Source: Astropecten irregularis (Eukaryota > Echinodermata > Asteroidea > Paxillosida > Astropectinidae). From it: a stretch of 64,000 bases of DNA. Positions 24,258-36,120 of this stretch are shown in pieces (positions within the stretch are counted from its first letter, which is position 1; every line of letters starts with the position of its first letter). The translations under genes and the position numbers were made by a program. The DNA lies in contig OZ020244.1 in NCBI GenBank assembly GCA_963971285.1, forward strand, positions 13,516,001 through 13,580,000. Direction: 5' to 3'. The notes beneath the pieces are model-generated. The model was not told where the DNA came from, made no database searches, and saw nothing but the letters and a program-made list of their open reading frames with translations.

Positions 24258-25155
24258 CTACTTCCTCGTAGTTTGGCTCTTCTTTGTGTTCACCACCTTG
24301 AACCATTCTGTGTGGCGACGCAGGGAGTTGTCAACATCTGATTGTTTCCTGGTTGGGCTGTACTTTTCCAACCCAAATGCAGGTGGAAACTTGGATGACT
24401 TGGTCGAAATTGTTGCTGGTTGTCTGGCTGCTTTGGGCTGTCTCCGCTTCCTCTCTACCACTTGAAGGGATGCTCTTATGTCCTTGGAATTTTGTATTTT
24501 AGCTTTGTGATCCACAAGCTCTAGGAAGCAAGTAACACATATATACATGTAATGAGTAACTACCATTCATTTAGAAAGACCTCATGAGAGAGCTTATTTT
24601 TGTCACACATCTCGCACTGAAATTGTTCATATTTTGGCGGAATTCCCGAGTGTCGCTTCACAACCCGGTTTTTGTAGACCGTCTCGGTCGTCGTCTTCAC
24701 TCGGACTGTCGCCAGTCGTCTCACCTGCCCAGGGGATGGAGCATCTTCAATCGCCTCCAACGATGGCATGGAGGACTGAGAAGACGTCGGTGAGGGGGGC
24801 CGGGATGCCAACAAGGCCAACATCCCTCGGGGCTTTACTCTGAGAGGGGCTGGAGGCGAGGGCGGTGCTGCCTCCTCAAACCTCGTCAAAAGGGGAAATC
24901 GGACACGGGGACAGAGACAAGAAGGCTGCCTCCTCTTCTGCTTTCTCTCGGCCATCTTACTCTCGGTACCTCTCGGGTACTCGATAGGCTCTCTTGGGAT
25001 ACCTCCGACTCTCTGGTTCGGGTGCAACCCCCTCTTCACTGTTTGTCTCCGGCATCTCCATCTCGGATGCCCTCTCCTCCTCCTGGGAGGTTTCTTGAAC
25101 ACTCTCTGTGTGCACGTCTTCCTCAACCTGAGGGTTCTCTTCTTCACTCTCTACA
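24258..25155 (-). CDS. Uncertain minus-strand gene with acidic and basic segments
   Basis: Three readings look protein-like. First, an acidic stretch at about 25155-24960 ends ...SRRYPKRAYRVPERYRE with TAA at 24959-24957. Second, a frame from ATG 24955 (MAERKQKRRQPSC) runs to a donor at 24563 and ends with FQCEMCDKNKLSHEVFLNE, a possible zinc-binding motif. Third, an exon begins near 24520 (LVDHKAKIQNSKDIRASL...). The first could splice at GAGA/GTAAGA, next to the ATG of the second. The obvious join from the second to the third does not stay in frame, so the model is incomplete or the gene is decayed. The start of the acidic frame runs into a CACTA-like end. Family not recognised. Confidence 0.35.
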
Positions 25156-25560
25156 CTGTAAATACGCTGGGCATTTTTTTTGCCCAACATTTGTCCAACC
25201 GCAGGGTAGCAGGTGAATCGCTTAATGGTTGGGCAAATGGAATACCCAACTCTGATGAACAGTTTAGTAAAGTATTACTCAAATATTGGGCATTTTTAAT
25301 TACCCAACTACAAGTAGCAAGTCTATTTAACCAGCGGTTGGGTAATTTCACTTGCTTTGTACAGAATAGTTGGTCAAATTTCCGATTAACGATTGGGCAA
25401 AGAAAAATATTATTCCCATCTTTTGCGCAATTACTTGCACAATCAACTGGCTGTTATGCACAATACTTGGTCAAGTTTGTGCTTGAAGATTAGGCAAACC
25501 AATAATATTAACCATTAGTTGGGCTTTTTCTTGTGTATTTGTGCACAATATTTGATTAAA
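25153..25560. mobile_element. CACTA-like terminus with a subterminal TTGGGCAA array
   Basis: CACTGTAAATACGCTGGGC begins at about 25153. It is followed by about a dozen TTGGGCAA/TTGGGTAA/TTGGTCAA motifs in both orientations at roughly 20-50 bp intervals. The same motif occurs in both arms of the element at 39156-43996. I found no matching second end nearby, so this is probably a fragment. Confidence 0.55.
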
Positions 25561-26085
25561 ATACTGTCAATAATTGAGCAAATTAAAAACGAGGCAATTA
25601 AAAGGCCATAAATTAATGTCAACTTCTCTTCTTTTTTATTTTTCAACAAGAACTCTCATTTAATTCAAAATCTGGCTATTACCAAACAGCAATAAAACTC
25701 ATGAAGTCAATAATCGACTAACATCTAATTCAACCATTTGTTTACCCAGAACGTGGTTTTCAAGATTGGGTGTGGATGCAGCAGGAATTAAATGCCATCG
25801 ACTAATAATCCTCCATCACTCTGATAAATGCAATTAAGAATTCAATAATTAGGTAAATAGTAGCATAAAAACATTCTTATTGACCCATTTGTGTTCATTC
25901 GACATGTAATCCAACGTACATGGACAATAATTTTCATAAATTTTTTTTAACACATCCTAACTTTAACAGCTAGCTGTGAACACAAATTATTTTTATATGG
26001 TAATCAGAAACATCATCTCGCAATCAACATCATGCAGTCTAATTTAACTTGCTGATGTGAAATATTTTCCTTTAATTCCCCCCCC
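25561..26085. other. AT-rich non-coding spacer
   Basis: No gene or clear repeat. Ends with a C run at about 26079. Confidence 0.5.
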
Positions 26086-26405
26086 CAACCAGTCGAAGAC
26101 AGACTGGAAGAGCACTGTTAACAAACAATTTGTTTAATGTTTTCCCATTACTTATACAAGGCAACTATTGAAGATCTGGAAAACGGTGGCATAAAAACAT
26201 TCTTATTCAGACATATAAGTTCGTTGTAATCCTATATCCCTCCCCCAACTAGTTGAAGACAGACTGGAAGAGCACTGTTAACGGAAATTTAGTTTAATGT
26301 TTTTCCATTACTTATGCAAGGCAACTATTGAAGATCTGGAAAACGGTGGCATACCCATTCTTATTCAGACATTTAAGTTCGTTGTTATCCTAATGACATT
26401 GGCAA
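26080..26405. repeat. 160-bp tandem duplication
   Basis: GAAGACAGACTGGAAGAGCA occurs at 26095 and 26255, and GGCAACTATTGAAGATCTGG follows in both copies. Two units with small differences. Confidence 0.9.
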
Positions 26406-26591
26406 TTATTTCATCAGCCTTAACCCCTCAAAACCTACATACATGTTACTGGGAAAACAGATTCATTCATCGTAATCATTAATTTAACTTATGTGTGTAA
26501 ATATCCCCCCAGCCCTCATTTACTGTTAAATGTCTGGGATTACTACTGGATGAAGTCTTTGAATAAGCCCAAGCCAACAAAATTCAACTCT

Positions 26592-28140
26592 TTAGTTCTC
26601 GATATCTTGAGCATGCATGAAAGCCCTGAGATCACGCACACGAGAGGAGATGGGGAGATCATCGTGGAGTTCGTAGACTACATTCTGGAGGAACTGCCAA
26701 ACACCAGAACAATGAGGCTGATAATCCAAGTCTAGAACGTAAATGAGTTTGAAAACATAATCAACACCTTTGGTGATAGTTGGATACTGAAAAGCCTGTC
26801 TCTCAATGATGACAAACACTTGGCCTGGATTCCACCTCGAACCCCCCATAAGGACAACAAATGGCTGCGGTGTTCAATTGGCTTCCAAATTCTGGTCCAT
26901 ACTGGTCCCTTCCTTCAAAATCAAAGATAAGAATACAAAGATAGTCTGAGAGCAATACACAGATTCAACCTTTCATCAACACAGTACTAGTAAGGAATTC
27001 CATTTACCCATAGGTCAACAGTTAACTGTGTCTCTGTGAAGGAAAAGGGTGTGATCCTAAATCACAATTCCCCTTTCTTGTTGACACCAGGTGGAAATTT
27101 CAATCAAAGTCATTTGACATTATGTTAAGTTTGAGTTTTCTAAAGAAATCACTTTTATCTTGTAATGAATGAGCTATACAGTTATATATAGCGCCTTCTA
27201 TTGGCCTTAGCCTGCATGACCTGACCTAAATAAACCAAGACCAGCCATCTTGAATATGACATGAAGCTATGTGTCAACATGTCGCTATATAGTTTAAAAC
27301 AACCACAAACATTACATATCTCAAACACAGTTTTCTATACAGCACAACTTACCGGTGTCATGTCAATGAAGGATCTCATACTTTCTGCCACAGTGCACTT
27401 GCCCTTAGATGATTTGCCCTTCCCTCGGAACACCAAAAGAAGCATGCTGAAGGCCAGTGTCTCTTGCTCCACTGGCGTTGAATTAAAATGTGACATAAAT
27501 TGATTTTATATTTAAACGATGATGATATTAATGATAAAGGTGATGAAAATGAACTCAGTACATTTAAATAGTTCATTGCATCATTGCATACATTGCGTTT
27601 GCATGTTTCATTGTTGAATGCGAAAAACATGACCCCCCAAAGGTCGGCTACTGCGCATTCTCAATGTTATTCTTTTTGTTGAAATGGGAAATTGGATGGG
27701 ACCAGGATTGGGTGGAAATGTGGCACAGGTTACTCCAGGTTAAACTCCCCTGTCATTTTATTGCAACCGCAGGATGCAATCCACCTAGGTCGGATTCAGT
27801 GTAAACTAATTTAAGATACATATTATGTACTTACTTTCAGTGAGTGAAGTGATGTCATAGTCCTTTGGAATATGTAGATAGGTCTCCCACTCAGGAACAT
27901 TTGTTTTGCAGAATGAAGTGACATACTTGGAGTATCTCCCCCACTGCTGGAGAAGTTTCCCTCCCTGTCTTGAAATACTGCACTGGAAGTCTTGTTCAAC
28001 CTGCCAAAGAAGTTGTACCAAATGATGAAAATTAATAAGTGTGGTAAATGTATTCTTTGTAGAACCCATGTCATTACATGATTTCAACCTTTGCTCAATG
28101 AACTCTGGGATTCTGCGCTTCACTCTGTGTGCCACACACT
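26592..28140 (-). CDS. Exons of a second SAMD3-like gene, 3' end
   Basis: Three minus-strand exons join cleanly: about 28140-27835 (ends ...KDYDITSLTE, one base over), 27471-27353 (119 nt, ETLAFSMLLLVFRGKGKSS) and 26864-26592 (PFVVLMGGSRWNPGQVF..., PTITKGVDYVFKLIYVLDL, then a stop). Donors are GTAAGT and GTAAG; acceptors are CCAG and GCAG. The last exon resembles the C-terminal part of SAMD3-like predicted proteins, from memory. The upstream border of the first exon is uncertain, and earlier exons were not found. The function of this family is not established to my knowledge. Confidence 0.65.
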
Positions 28141-29340
28141 TTTGGCATACCAGAATTAAATTATGCACAAATTTAAATGCAAGGCACATACAATGAGTAT
28201 GGCTGACCCATTACAATAACAAGAGCTAAAGGGCATAAAGTCAGGAAATACTTGTGTATGTGCATTGGCTATATAGCTGCCTAAAATACAAAATACCAAA
28301 TAAAACTAGACATTGTGGTTGTGTTAACAACCACTAGGTGTTCGGGGTCTCATTTCGTAGTGAAACAGTTAATATATGTGTCCAAAAATAAAAAAAGAAA
28401 TTGTTGGAACGTATTTGGTCAATCGTCGCGCAAACAATGGCATATTGAAATACACACTAAATTTAAACTGCGTGACTGATCAAATACTGATCATGTGATT
28501 GCACTTCGTACACTGACTGATAGCGTGTACAAAATGGCGTGACCTTTAAATTTGTAATATTGTCTGGATGATAACTTCCACTAGTTCATCACAAAGAAAC
28601 TGAACATTTATAGAAGTCATTGAGTGCATATGATGTGAATATTTTGCAGTTTTTATTTTGTTTTATTAAGACATATGGTTTAAAAGTGACCGTATCTCAA
28701 CGTAAAAAAACTTAATTTTAGCCCATGGATTTAGTTGCAGTGTTTATGGAACACATTGTCATTTGACAAAATGATGTACAATACTTCACAACCTACATCG
28801 ATATCATTTCGATTAAGACTTGGTGCTGGTATTTAATGATATATAATAAGATTTACGTGCAAATATCTATAGCAAGATGTAAACAAAGTTTTGAGTCACG
28901 CAATTGGACATTACATGTACATGTACATGTTCTACACAGTAATTATGTACAATTTTTGTACATATATAGTGTATGGGAAAAAGAGTCAATCGATCATCAT
29001 ATGTTTTGTACATGACCATATTTTCACGTAACACAATGTGAGAAATATGTAAAAATTCATATAAAATCAAGAGATGCCGTAAATGTTCACTTCAAATCAA
29101 CGCTGTAAGAACTTTGTCTGGGCCTTTGTATGGTTAAAATTGACTGTTTAAAAGTGTATGAGGTGTATCAAACTCCTGTGTTGAGGCTATCATGTGTCGA
29201 TCTGTTTAGTAGCTCTATGATGTAATGAAGCACATTCCAATCACCTTTCAATGGCTGCCATCTGGTACTAATCAGAGTCTCTTGTAATCACATTACAAGC
29301 AGTTTTCACTGATGTACTCATGTAATTACTGAGTAAACAG
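28141..29340. other. Non-coding region
   Basis: A 7-bp hairpin GTGGTTG/CAACCAC is at about 28315-28334, followed by AGGTGTTCGG, which matches one arm of the Helitron-like hairpin. TACATG repeats occur near 28914. No gene seen. Confidence 0.45.
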
Positions 29341-30000
29341 TATTGGAATAATTCAGTAATTTTCCCTTTAAAAGAGCATAACTTCCGGTTGAATGACGTC
29401 ACAGATTTCAAACTTCACATACATGTCGGAGTACATCAGTGCCTCACACCTACCAAATTTGGCGGAAATTCATTGTTTACTTTCGGATAATGTCATCATT
29501 GTATATCTTTAATCAACCGTAGAGGGCGCTATATAGCCCGTATGACGTCATTGTTTATATTTTCTGAAAGCCTAAGACCTTCTCTATCTTTTAGCCAAAT
29601 ACATTTTATGTGCCCAAATCCTTCCGTTTTAGAGTTATTTTGAGTCAAACTTCAACTTCCGGTAACACCGGAAGTGGAGGTCATTTGTACACAACATTGA
29701 ATATATTAATTGTTGACATTCACGTGTTGAGTTACATACGTCAATATCAAAACTATAGGTTATGTGGTTCTCAAGTTATTAAGCACCAACGTTTTTCCTA
29801 AAAACGCGTGTAATTTGATACCCGATGACGTCATCATGACGTCAATCTTCTAAATACAACTTGGCATCATGACCGAAGTTCCCCCCAAGTTTCAAGTCAA
29901 TATCTTGTAACTGTGATATAGAAGTCCTGCTGAAAAGTTTGGGTGGAAGGAGAAAAAAAAAAAAAAATAGAGATTGTGTCTGTTGAAAACAGAACACAAG
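29341..30000 (+). repeat. Transposon-like repeat with CRE and ETS-like sites
   Basis: Contains four TGACGTCA palindromes (29394, 29543, 29826, 29837), several CTTCCGG/CCGGAAGT motifs, an A tract (about 29952) and a hairpin TGTGTCTGTT / AACAGAACACA near 29976-29998. The tail of A tract, then hairpin, resembles the end of the Helitron-like element. Probably a non-autonomous repeat; its left border is unknown. Confidence 0.45.
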
Positions 30001-31598
30001 GCTTTTCCGTTTCCGCTTTTATTGAAAAAAAATTGTCATAACCACATACACACAAAGACAGTTGATTATGATCTTATGTTTTATAACTTTGAAGTTTGCA
30101 CCTTTAATCATAAACTCACGTGAATTGGTCATATTTGTGTCACAAAGAAAGACCTTGCCTAACATCGACTTTTTTACGAAAGAATCCTGAACCTAGCTCT
30201 GACCACTTGTAAATCAGAAGCTACTTCCTGTTTGACCGGAAGTAGAGGTCACAGAGGTCAAATAATGTGTCACAAAGAAAGACATTGCCTAACAATGTGA
30301 TAGAATCATGATCATAGCTCATTTAGTATAGAGGACAGAGGTCAATCAATGCATCATAAAACATCATCTTCCTTAACAATGACAGTTGCCAAAAGAATGA
30401 AGTTCATAGATGATTTTGGTTTGATTGTGAAATATTTTTGGAAATTATGAGATGATGTCATCGAGATGTTATATTGGTTGATGTATTTTGATTTGTTGGA
30501 TAATTATAAGAAGCATGTAGGAATTTGTTCCATTTTGCAAAGATGTACGTTTTGGCTGAATTTGGTACTTAATCAGAAGTGAAGGTCTTGAACTTTCTTG
30601 TAGACGTTGTTTCATGTACTTGTTTACGCTAATTTGTTCACTCAACTGGATAGCAGAAATGCGGAAGAAATAGTCTTGCCCTCCCGAATCCTTCACGGTT
30701 ACACCACACATTTCGAAATGCTACTGAACGAAATTATTATAGCGCCCTCTCACATAAATTCAATCACATGCGGTCGATCGCTTAATTTTGTGTGTAGATA
30801 CATGTAGTCAGTTTGTTTTTCTCATGATGATGTGGGACTGGAAACGAGTCTGTGTTAGCGGTAGTATAGACGCTACATGGTCAAACAAGAAGTCACAAAG
30901 TAAGACCTTCTCTAATTTTCACCTTTGATGAAACAATTAGGTCCTAGGTATTACTACTTTAAAATCAGGAGGTACTTCCTGTACTAATTTTGTTCCTGAC
31001 TGAGGCATTTGAAAAGGCAGTAGATGTATTTCTCTTTGACAGTAACCACTTTGGAATGATTTTATATTTATGACATCTTCTGTTAGTATAAGTTTTTATG
31101 TGAATGTAACCTTTTTACTTTGGGTTATGTTCTTAGTGGAATGGTAATTAGTTATGTTATTGTTAGTAGCAGGTTTTTTTTTAATTGTTGATACTGATTT
31201 GCAATTATGTTGATCTATAATAGTATGTAGTAAGGAATTTCGAACAACACAATAATAGGAATGAAAAATTCTGTAATAGTGTAACAAAATATATCTTTAT
31301 TTATTTTTCACAAGTCATTTATAAGTAAACAAATTATTTTTAGAATCATGTTTGATAATATAATTAGAAAAATATAAAATTGCGTCAATATGAAACTACT
31401 AATGTTAAAGGATAAAATGAATAGTTTTAATAGTAAGGTCAATTTATAGAACAGTATCTATGGTATATCTTTGGTCAAGAATGTTACTTTTTGTTTGAGT
31501 AATGATTTACACATGACATTTCCTGATTAGTGGTGTATGCCCATATATTTTTCCTTTCCTCATTATGTAACATGAGGTAGTGAGTCAGCCTTGGATGA
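30001..31598. other. Non-coding region with diverged repeats
   Basis: GTCACAAAGAAAGACCTTGCCTAACA-like text recurs at about 30138, 30270 and 30890 (last one diverged). No reading frame looks like a protein. Confidence 0.45.
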
Positions 31599-31861
31599 CC
31601 CATTAGAACCACTGATCTATACAAACTGGATAGGTCCTGTGCAGGTGAGCATCCGTCCAGGCATTTTGGGATATTGAATACATTGGCAGGCGCGGCAGTT
31701 GACGTATACAGAGTATTGCCGAATTTCTTGCTGTGTAGTCATGCTGTGCAATGAGCATTGTGCTGAATATCTTAACATGGCAGCTGTGATTTTGATGGTT
31801 CGTCGTCTAATCACTGCACCCACGACCTATCCAGTTTGTATAGATCAGTGATTGTAATAGG
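31599..31861. mobile_element. MITE with long terminal inverted repeats
   Basis: CACTGATCTATACAAACTGG (from 31610) and its continuation to 31636 is perfectly matched in reverse at 31824-31850. Weaker matching extends about 11 bp further out. No clear target duplication, no coding capacity. Confidence 0.75.
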
Positions 31862-32199
31862 TACTTATTTATTTGTGGGTCTCCTGGGACTTGACACCAG
31901 TAGGTTTGGTAGAGGATTGGTAGGTGGCGCTATCTAAAACAAGATAAAGCAGGAACAACGATACACCCCCTAACTGGTTATGTAGAGTATAGTATTAGAA
32001 TTGGAAACACAAAAAGTATAATAAATTATACTGATTAAAAACAAAGTTCTAAACTATGCAATATCAACATTTTTGATGTAGGTTTAATTTTTTATGTTAC
32101 ATTTGTCGTAGTCAAAGAATTACATATAAATCATGGTTGTCTTTGTATAAGAAAAATAAATAGGAACGGCGAAATGATAGTTGTGTAAATGGTTAAATA
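31862..32199. other. Non-coding spacer
   Basis: AT-rich, no gene or repeat recognised. Confidence 0.5.
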
Positions 32200-32237
32200 T
32201 ACAGTGTGTATAAAAAAAACGCAACTGTATTTAAATT

Positions 32238-33575
32238 CAAATTTGTGTAGATTGTGTTAGCTTTACAGCAAAGTGAATAGTATCATGTTAAAGCCACATT
32301 TGTCCTCTTTCGAATGATATGGTTTTTTTTTATGAATACACGGTCACGGATGGCTGTGTAATTATTCGTTTTGGACAAAGGGTCAGAATGGACTTGGGTC
32401 CAAGCTTTACACACGGTTAGAGCATCAAATTCATGAATGATTCTTTGTGGGAGAGTTGCAATATCAGGTTGAGGGGTAATTAACACTTTGCCAGAGAGAA
32501 AAGTTACAAGTTAGACCTGGAAATGGATATTTACAGATTTTACATGAAAATTTGATTGGTATTACTGAATTAATGGAAAGTTGTTTATGCAATAAAGGAG
32601 TGTGTTCAGACGCCTATGGAGGGCACAGAATGGCTTATCAGCCCACCAACTATAGTTGCAGTAGAAACAGATTGGCCGTGGTTTTTGGACATCGAGTGAT
32701 TGCATGCTTGTATCATTATGTGGAGTGGCCATCACGATCTCCGTATTTGACTTCTTCTTGTGACTTTTTCTTCTGGGGTTATCTCAAGAGCAAAGTGTTA
32801 TTACACTGTACCTGATATTGCAACTGTCTAACATAGAATCATTCATGTGTTTGATGCTCTAAGCCGTGTGTAAAACTTGGTCCCAAGTCTATTCTGACCC
32901 ATTGTCCAAATTTGTGTAGATTGTGTTAGCTTTACAGCAAAGTGAATAGTATCATGTTAAAGCCACATTTGTCCTCTTTCGAATGATATGGTTTTTTTTT
33001 ATGAATACACGGTCACGGATGGCTGTGTAATTATTCGTTTTGGACAAAGGGTCAGAATGGACTTGGGTCCAAGCTTTACACACGGTTAGAGCATCAAATT
33101 CATGAATGATTCTTTGTGGGAGAGTTGCAATATCAGGTTGAGGGGTAATTAACACTTTGCCAGAGAGAAAAGTTACAAGTTAGACCTGGAAATGGATATT
33201 TACAGATTTTACATGAAAATTTGATTGGTATTACTGAATTAATGGAAAGTTGTTTATGCAATAAAGGAGTGTGTTCAGACGCCTATGGAGGGCACAGAAT
33301 GGCTTATCAGCCCACCAACTATAGTTGCAGTAGAAACAGATTGGCCGTGGTTTTTGGACATCGAGTGATTGCATGCTTGTATCATTATGTGGAGTGGCCA
33401 TCACGATCTCCGTATTTGACTTCTTCTTGTGACTTTTTCTTCTGGGGTTATCTCAAGAGCAAAGTGTTATTACACTGTACCTGATATTGCAACTGTCTAA
33501 CATAGAATCATTCATGTGTTTGATGCTCTAAGCCGTGTGTAAAACTTGGTCCCAAGTCTATTCTGACCCATTGTC
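32238..33575 (+). repeat. 669-bp direct tandem duplication inside the mariner-like element
   Basis: Copies are 32238-32906 and 32907-33575. The encoded fragments on both strands are identical between copies, so the duplication is very recent. CAAAT is shared at the junctions, suggesting a microhomology-mediated or slippage origin. Confidence 0.95.
32552..32815 (+). pseudogene. Mariner-type transposase fragment (copy 1; copy 2 at 33221-33484)
   Basis: An 87-codon frame with HYVEWPSRSPYLTSSCDFFF and WGYLKSKV near its end, the region holding the last catalytic acidic residue in this superfamily. The upstream catalytic region is not recognisable. The second copy is identical in translation. Confidence 0.7.
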
Positions 33576-33838
33576 CAAATAGAGTGATTACTCAGCCATC
33601 CGTGACCGTGTATGAATATAAAGCATATCATTGGAAAGAGGTGAAATGTGGCTTTAACATGATGCTACCCACTTTGCTGTAAAGCTAACACAATCTTTTG
33701 AAATTTGAATTTAAATCCTGTTGCGCTGTTTTTGATTCACACTGTATAGGGGGACATCTTACTTTTGTTTATTTGTAAGTCTTCAGATGCAAGCGTTTAT
33801 TCATGGCAGAGTTAGTGAAGTGATGTCATATCCTTTAC

Positions 33839-36120
33839 CTTGCAGTTTGGGTTTGGATGTGATTTTACATGCGAAGGGAACCTGAGAAGACAAGATGTTG
33901 TCTAGATCTGTGTCTTCAGACTCGTCAAAGATATCCAGTAGGAGATCTGATGTAATGTCGTAGTTTGGATATCCTTGCTTGTCGAGAGTTAACTGGAAAT
34001 GTTGGCCACATTCTTGATAACCGATGACAGTTGTCTCTTCTTGGTAGTCCTCAGGAGCTTCGATGGCCTGGTGAGGTAATGGATAGTATAAGTTACCGAT
34101 GTAACAGGGAACGGCATCACAAATTGTGCCTGAACTTTGTGGAATGACCCAGTTCAGAACTGGTACATTTTAAAGTTATGCAATTTGGAATAGAAATTCT
34201 TAAATAACCACATGGGAAACTGACTGAATTGAAAGTTATTGCAAAGTGAACGAAGAAAAATTGTTTCTGCTCCAGCTCCAGTCAATTTTTCTTTTTACAC
34301 TTTGGAATGGTTTTTTTTGAATTGTATTATATGTAGAAAGTAATCTTCTGAAGCTTTGTTAGCAATTTTGGAATTAAGTTGTGTAGTGTTTTGGAATTAT
34401 AAGTAAGATAATGTGAAAGTGTTATTTTTCTAGCTTATATATGAAGTTATTATTTTTTCCTAGAAATTGATCAGGTGACCATATTTTGTATCAATTATAA
34501 GGAAATTGTTATCAATGCATTATTGTGATTGGAATTCTTAAATTATGACATGAACAGGAATATAGTGCTGTGTTTAAAAAGGGATCAATAACATTTGTAT
34601 TAATTACTCACCTTTAGTTCTGTATGTCTTGTTGATTGAACGAAGACCTGGTTTTGATATTCCTTGGTGACGACATTAGTGATTTCATGTAGTCTCCAAG
34701 GTTGATATCAGAAGCTGCGTTGTCTCTCCACAAGGCCACTCTGCACTGTGCACCTCCCTGTTGCATGGTGATGTTCTTGACATTGATGTCAGCTCCCATT
34801 GAAACAACTGTTTTGGTCGTTTCTTGCTGGATTTTAAATATGATAAAATATAAATATATATAATGAATGTGTTGGGAAATTTGCTACATTTGTGTTTTTG
34901 TGAGTAGTTTAAATTTTTTATATAACTAGTTTTTTGGTAATAGAATTCGTTGAAGATTGATATTCATTTATTTCTTTGATAGGGTTGACATGATATGAGT
35001 GTATTATTATATGAATTATGTGTTAGTGTTCGGAAATGTAAGTTTTGTTTACAAATTTTAGCGAAATGGGTTTGATGTTAAAAGTTGAAACATTGTAATT
35101 TGAAGATCTTTGCATCATGACATATGGTGGTTTGGAAATCGTGTGTTAGTGAATGATAGATGTACTGATTAATTTTATGCAATCAATTTTTGTTTGGGTT
35201 GAAAGTTATGAAGTGTATAAAGAGTTAATTAGCTAATAGGTTTGAGAAATCAAACCATTTATTTATTGTTGAAGTTAATAGTAAATAAATTGTCGTGTAT
35301 AACCAGTGTTGTACTGATTTCTTATATGTAGACATGACATATTGTTTAGTTGAATGTGGATAAGTTATTAATCATTGTATATGTATAAGTTGAATAGAGA
35401 TAAAAATTGTAGTTTAATGGTTAAAGAAAAATTGAGATTAATGTAATTGCAAGTAGGAGGTTGTTATTATTGCAGCAATGTGAAGGAATTTAGTAATGTA
35501 TGAAAGCAGTGGTTATACTTTGTAAAACAATTGGAATGAGTGAATGCATCTGTTGTGCATTAATGGGTTTGTTTGTTGTAGTAAAAGTGGACTTGTTAAA
35601 ATTGTATAAAAAATGTACACAATTGGGAATAAAATGAAATGAATTAGCAGAATGTTTTAAATAGTACTATTGTTATTATGTTTTTTTTATGTTAGTGATA
35701 ATTTGATTTAATACTTACACCAACTATTTGTCCACGAATAGACATTAATTTCTTGATTGGTGAAGTCTCGACTTTACTGACGTCTACAAATTCTGCTGGT
35801 GGTGGGTGAAGGATTGCTTGTGCCTGGTTCTTTAGTTCCTCACGGACGTGTATGGTACCTGTCTTGACTATTCTTGTCTTGTTCAGGACTTCTAGGAGCT
35901 GTCTTGGTCTTCTCTTTATGTTGGCATTAATTATCATGACAGATTGATCTATCTTCAGTGGAAGTTTGTCCTTGCCGTATACATTACATTCAATTATCGC
36001 AGAATCATCACCCAAGATGTACTTCGATGGATGTTTGTCATCTCCTCCAGCCAGGATGCGTAGACGCACAGGGGTGAGGTATGGTTTATCTTGGTTTATA
36101 ATTTCTTGGAGATTCGGCAT
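33839..36120 (-). CDS. Three exons of an OB-fold (RPA-like) gene, with a single-base deletion
   Basis: Exon 36120-35719 (134 codons) starts with ATG right after an acceptor: MPNLQEIINQDKPYLTPVRL. Exon 34826-34612 continues in phase 0 (QETTKTVVSMGADINVKNIT...ALWRDNAASDINLGDY). Exon 34067-33839 begins AIEAPEDYQEETTVIG and ends in KITSKPKLQ. The middle exon is 215 nt where 216 would keep the phase. The frame changes at about 34690, after LGDY, to a good reading (EITNVVTKEYQNQVFVQSTR), so one base is missing. The pattern (I-V-N strands, ALW, LGDY) suggests replication-protein-A-like OB folds that bind single-stranded nucleic acid; this is inference. Further 3' exons were not found. It is either a young pseudogene or a base-call error. 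Confidence 0.55.
34099..34155. repeat. Dispersed repeat shared with the 10.3-10.9 kb region
   Basis: TGCCTGAACTTTGTGGAATG at 34127 matches 10830 (GCCCGAACTTTGTGGAGTG). The preceding GATGTAACAGGGAACGG matches 10259 (GATGTAACAGGACACGG). It lies in an intron of the OB-fold gene. Confidence 0.6.
34827..35718 (-). other. Intron of the OB-fold gene
   Basis: AT-rich, bounded by GTAAGT (35718 downward) and CCAG. No other feature seen. Confidence 0.6.

Larger units (their letters stand above)
32202..33744 (+). mobile_element. Mariner-like DNA element with long inverted ends and an internal duplication
   Basis: The ends CAGTGTG...CACACTG are flanked by TA on both sides. Inverted repeats reach at least 170 bp (for example ACACGGTCACGGATGGCTG near the left end and its reverse near 33593-33611). 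Both halves of the interior encode a transposase fragment with VEWPSRSPYLTSSCDFFFWG, the conserved C-terminal block of IS630/Tc1/mariner-type transposases. The gene is otherwise missing, so the element is non-autonomous. The length is inflated by a 669-bp tandem duplication. Confidence 0.8.

Noticed and set aside
24258..24566. Clean three-exon model for the 24-25 kb minus-strand gene
   Set aside because: Joining at the obvious donor (24563) and acceptor (24521) gives a stop or a wrong frame.
28315..28360. Second border of a Helitron-like element (AGGTGTTCGG)
   Set aside because: Only one hairpin arm matches and the following sequence differs from the known end.
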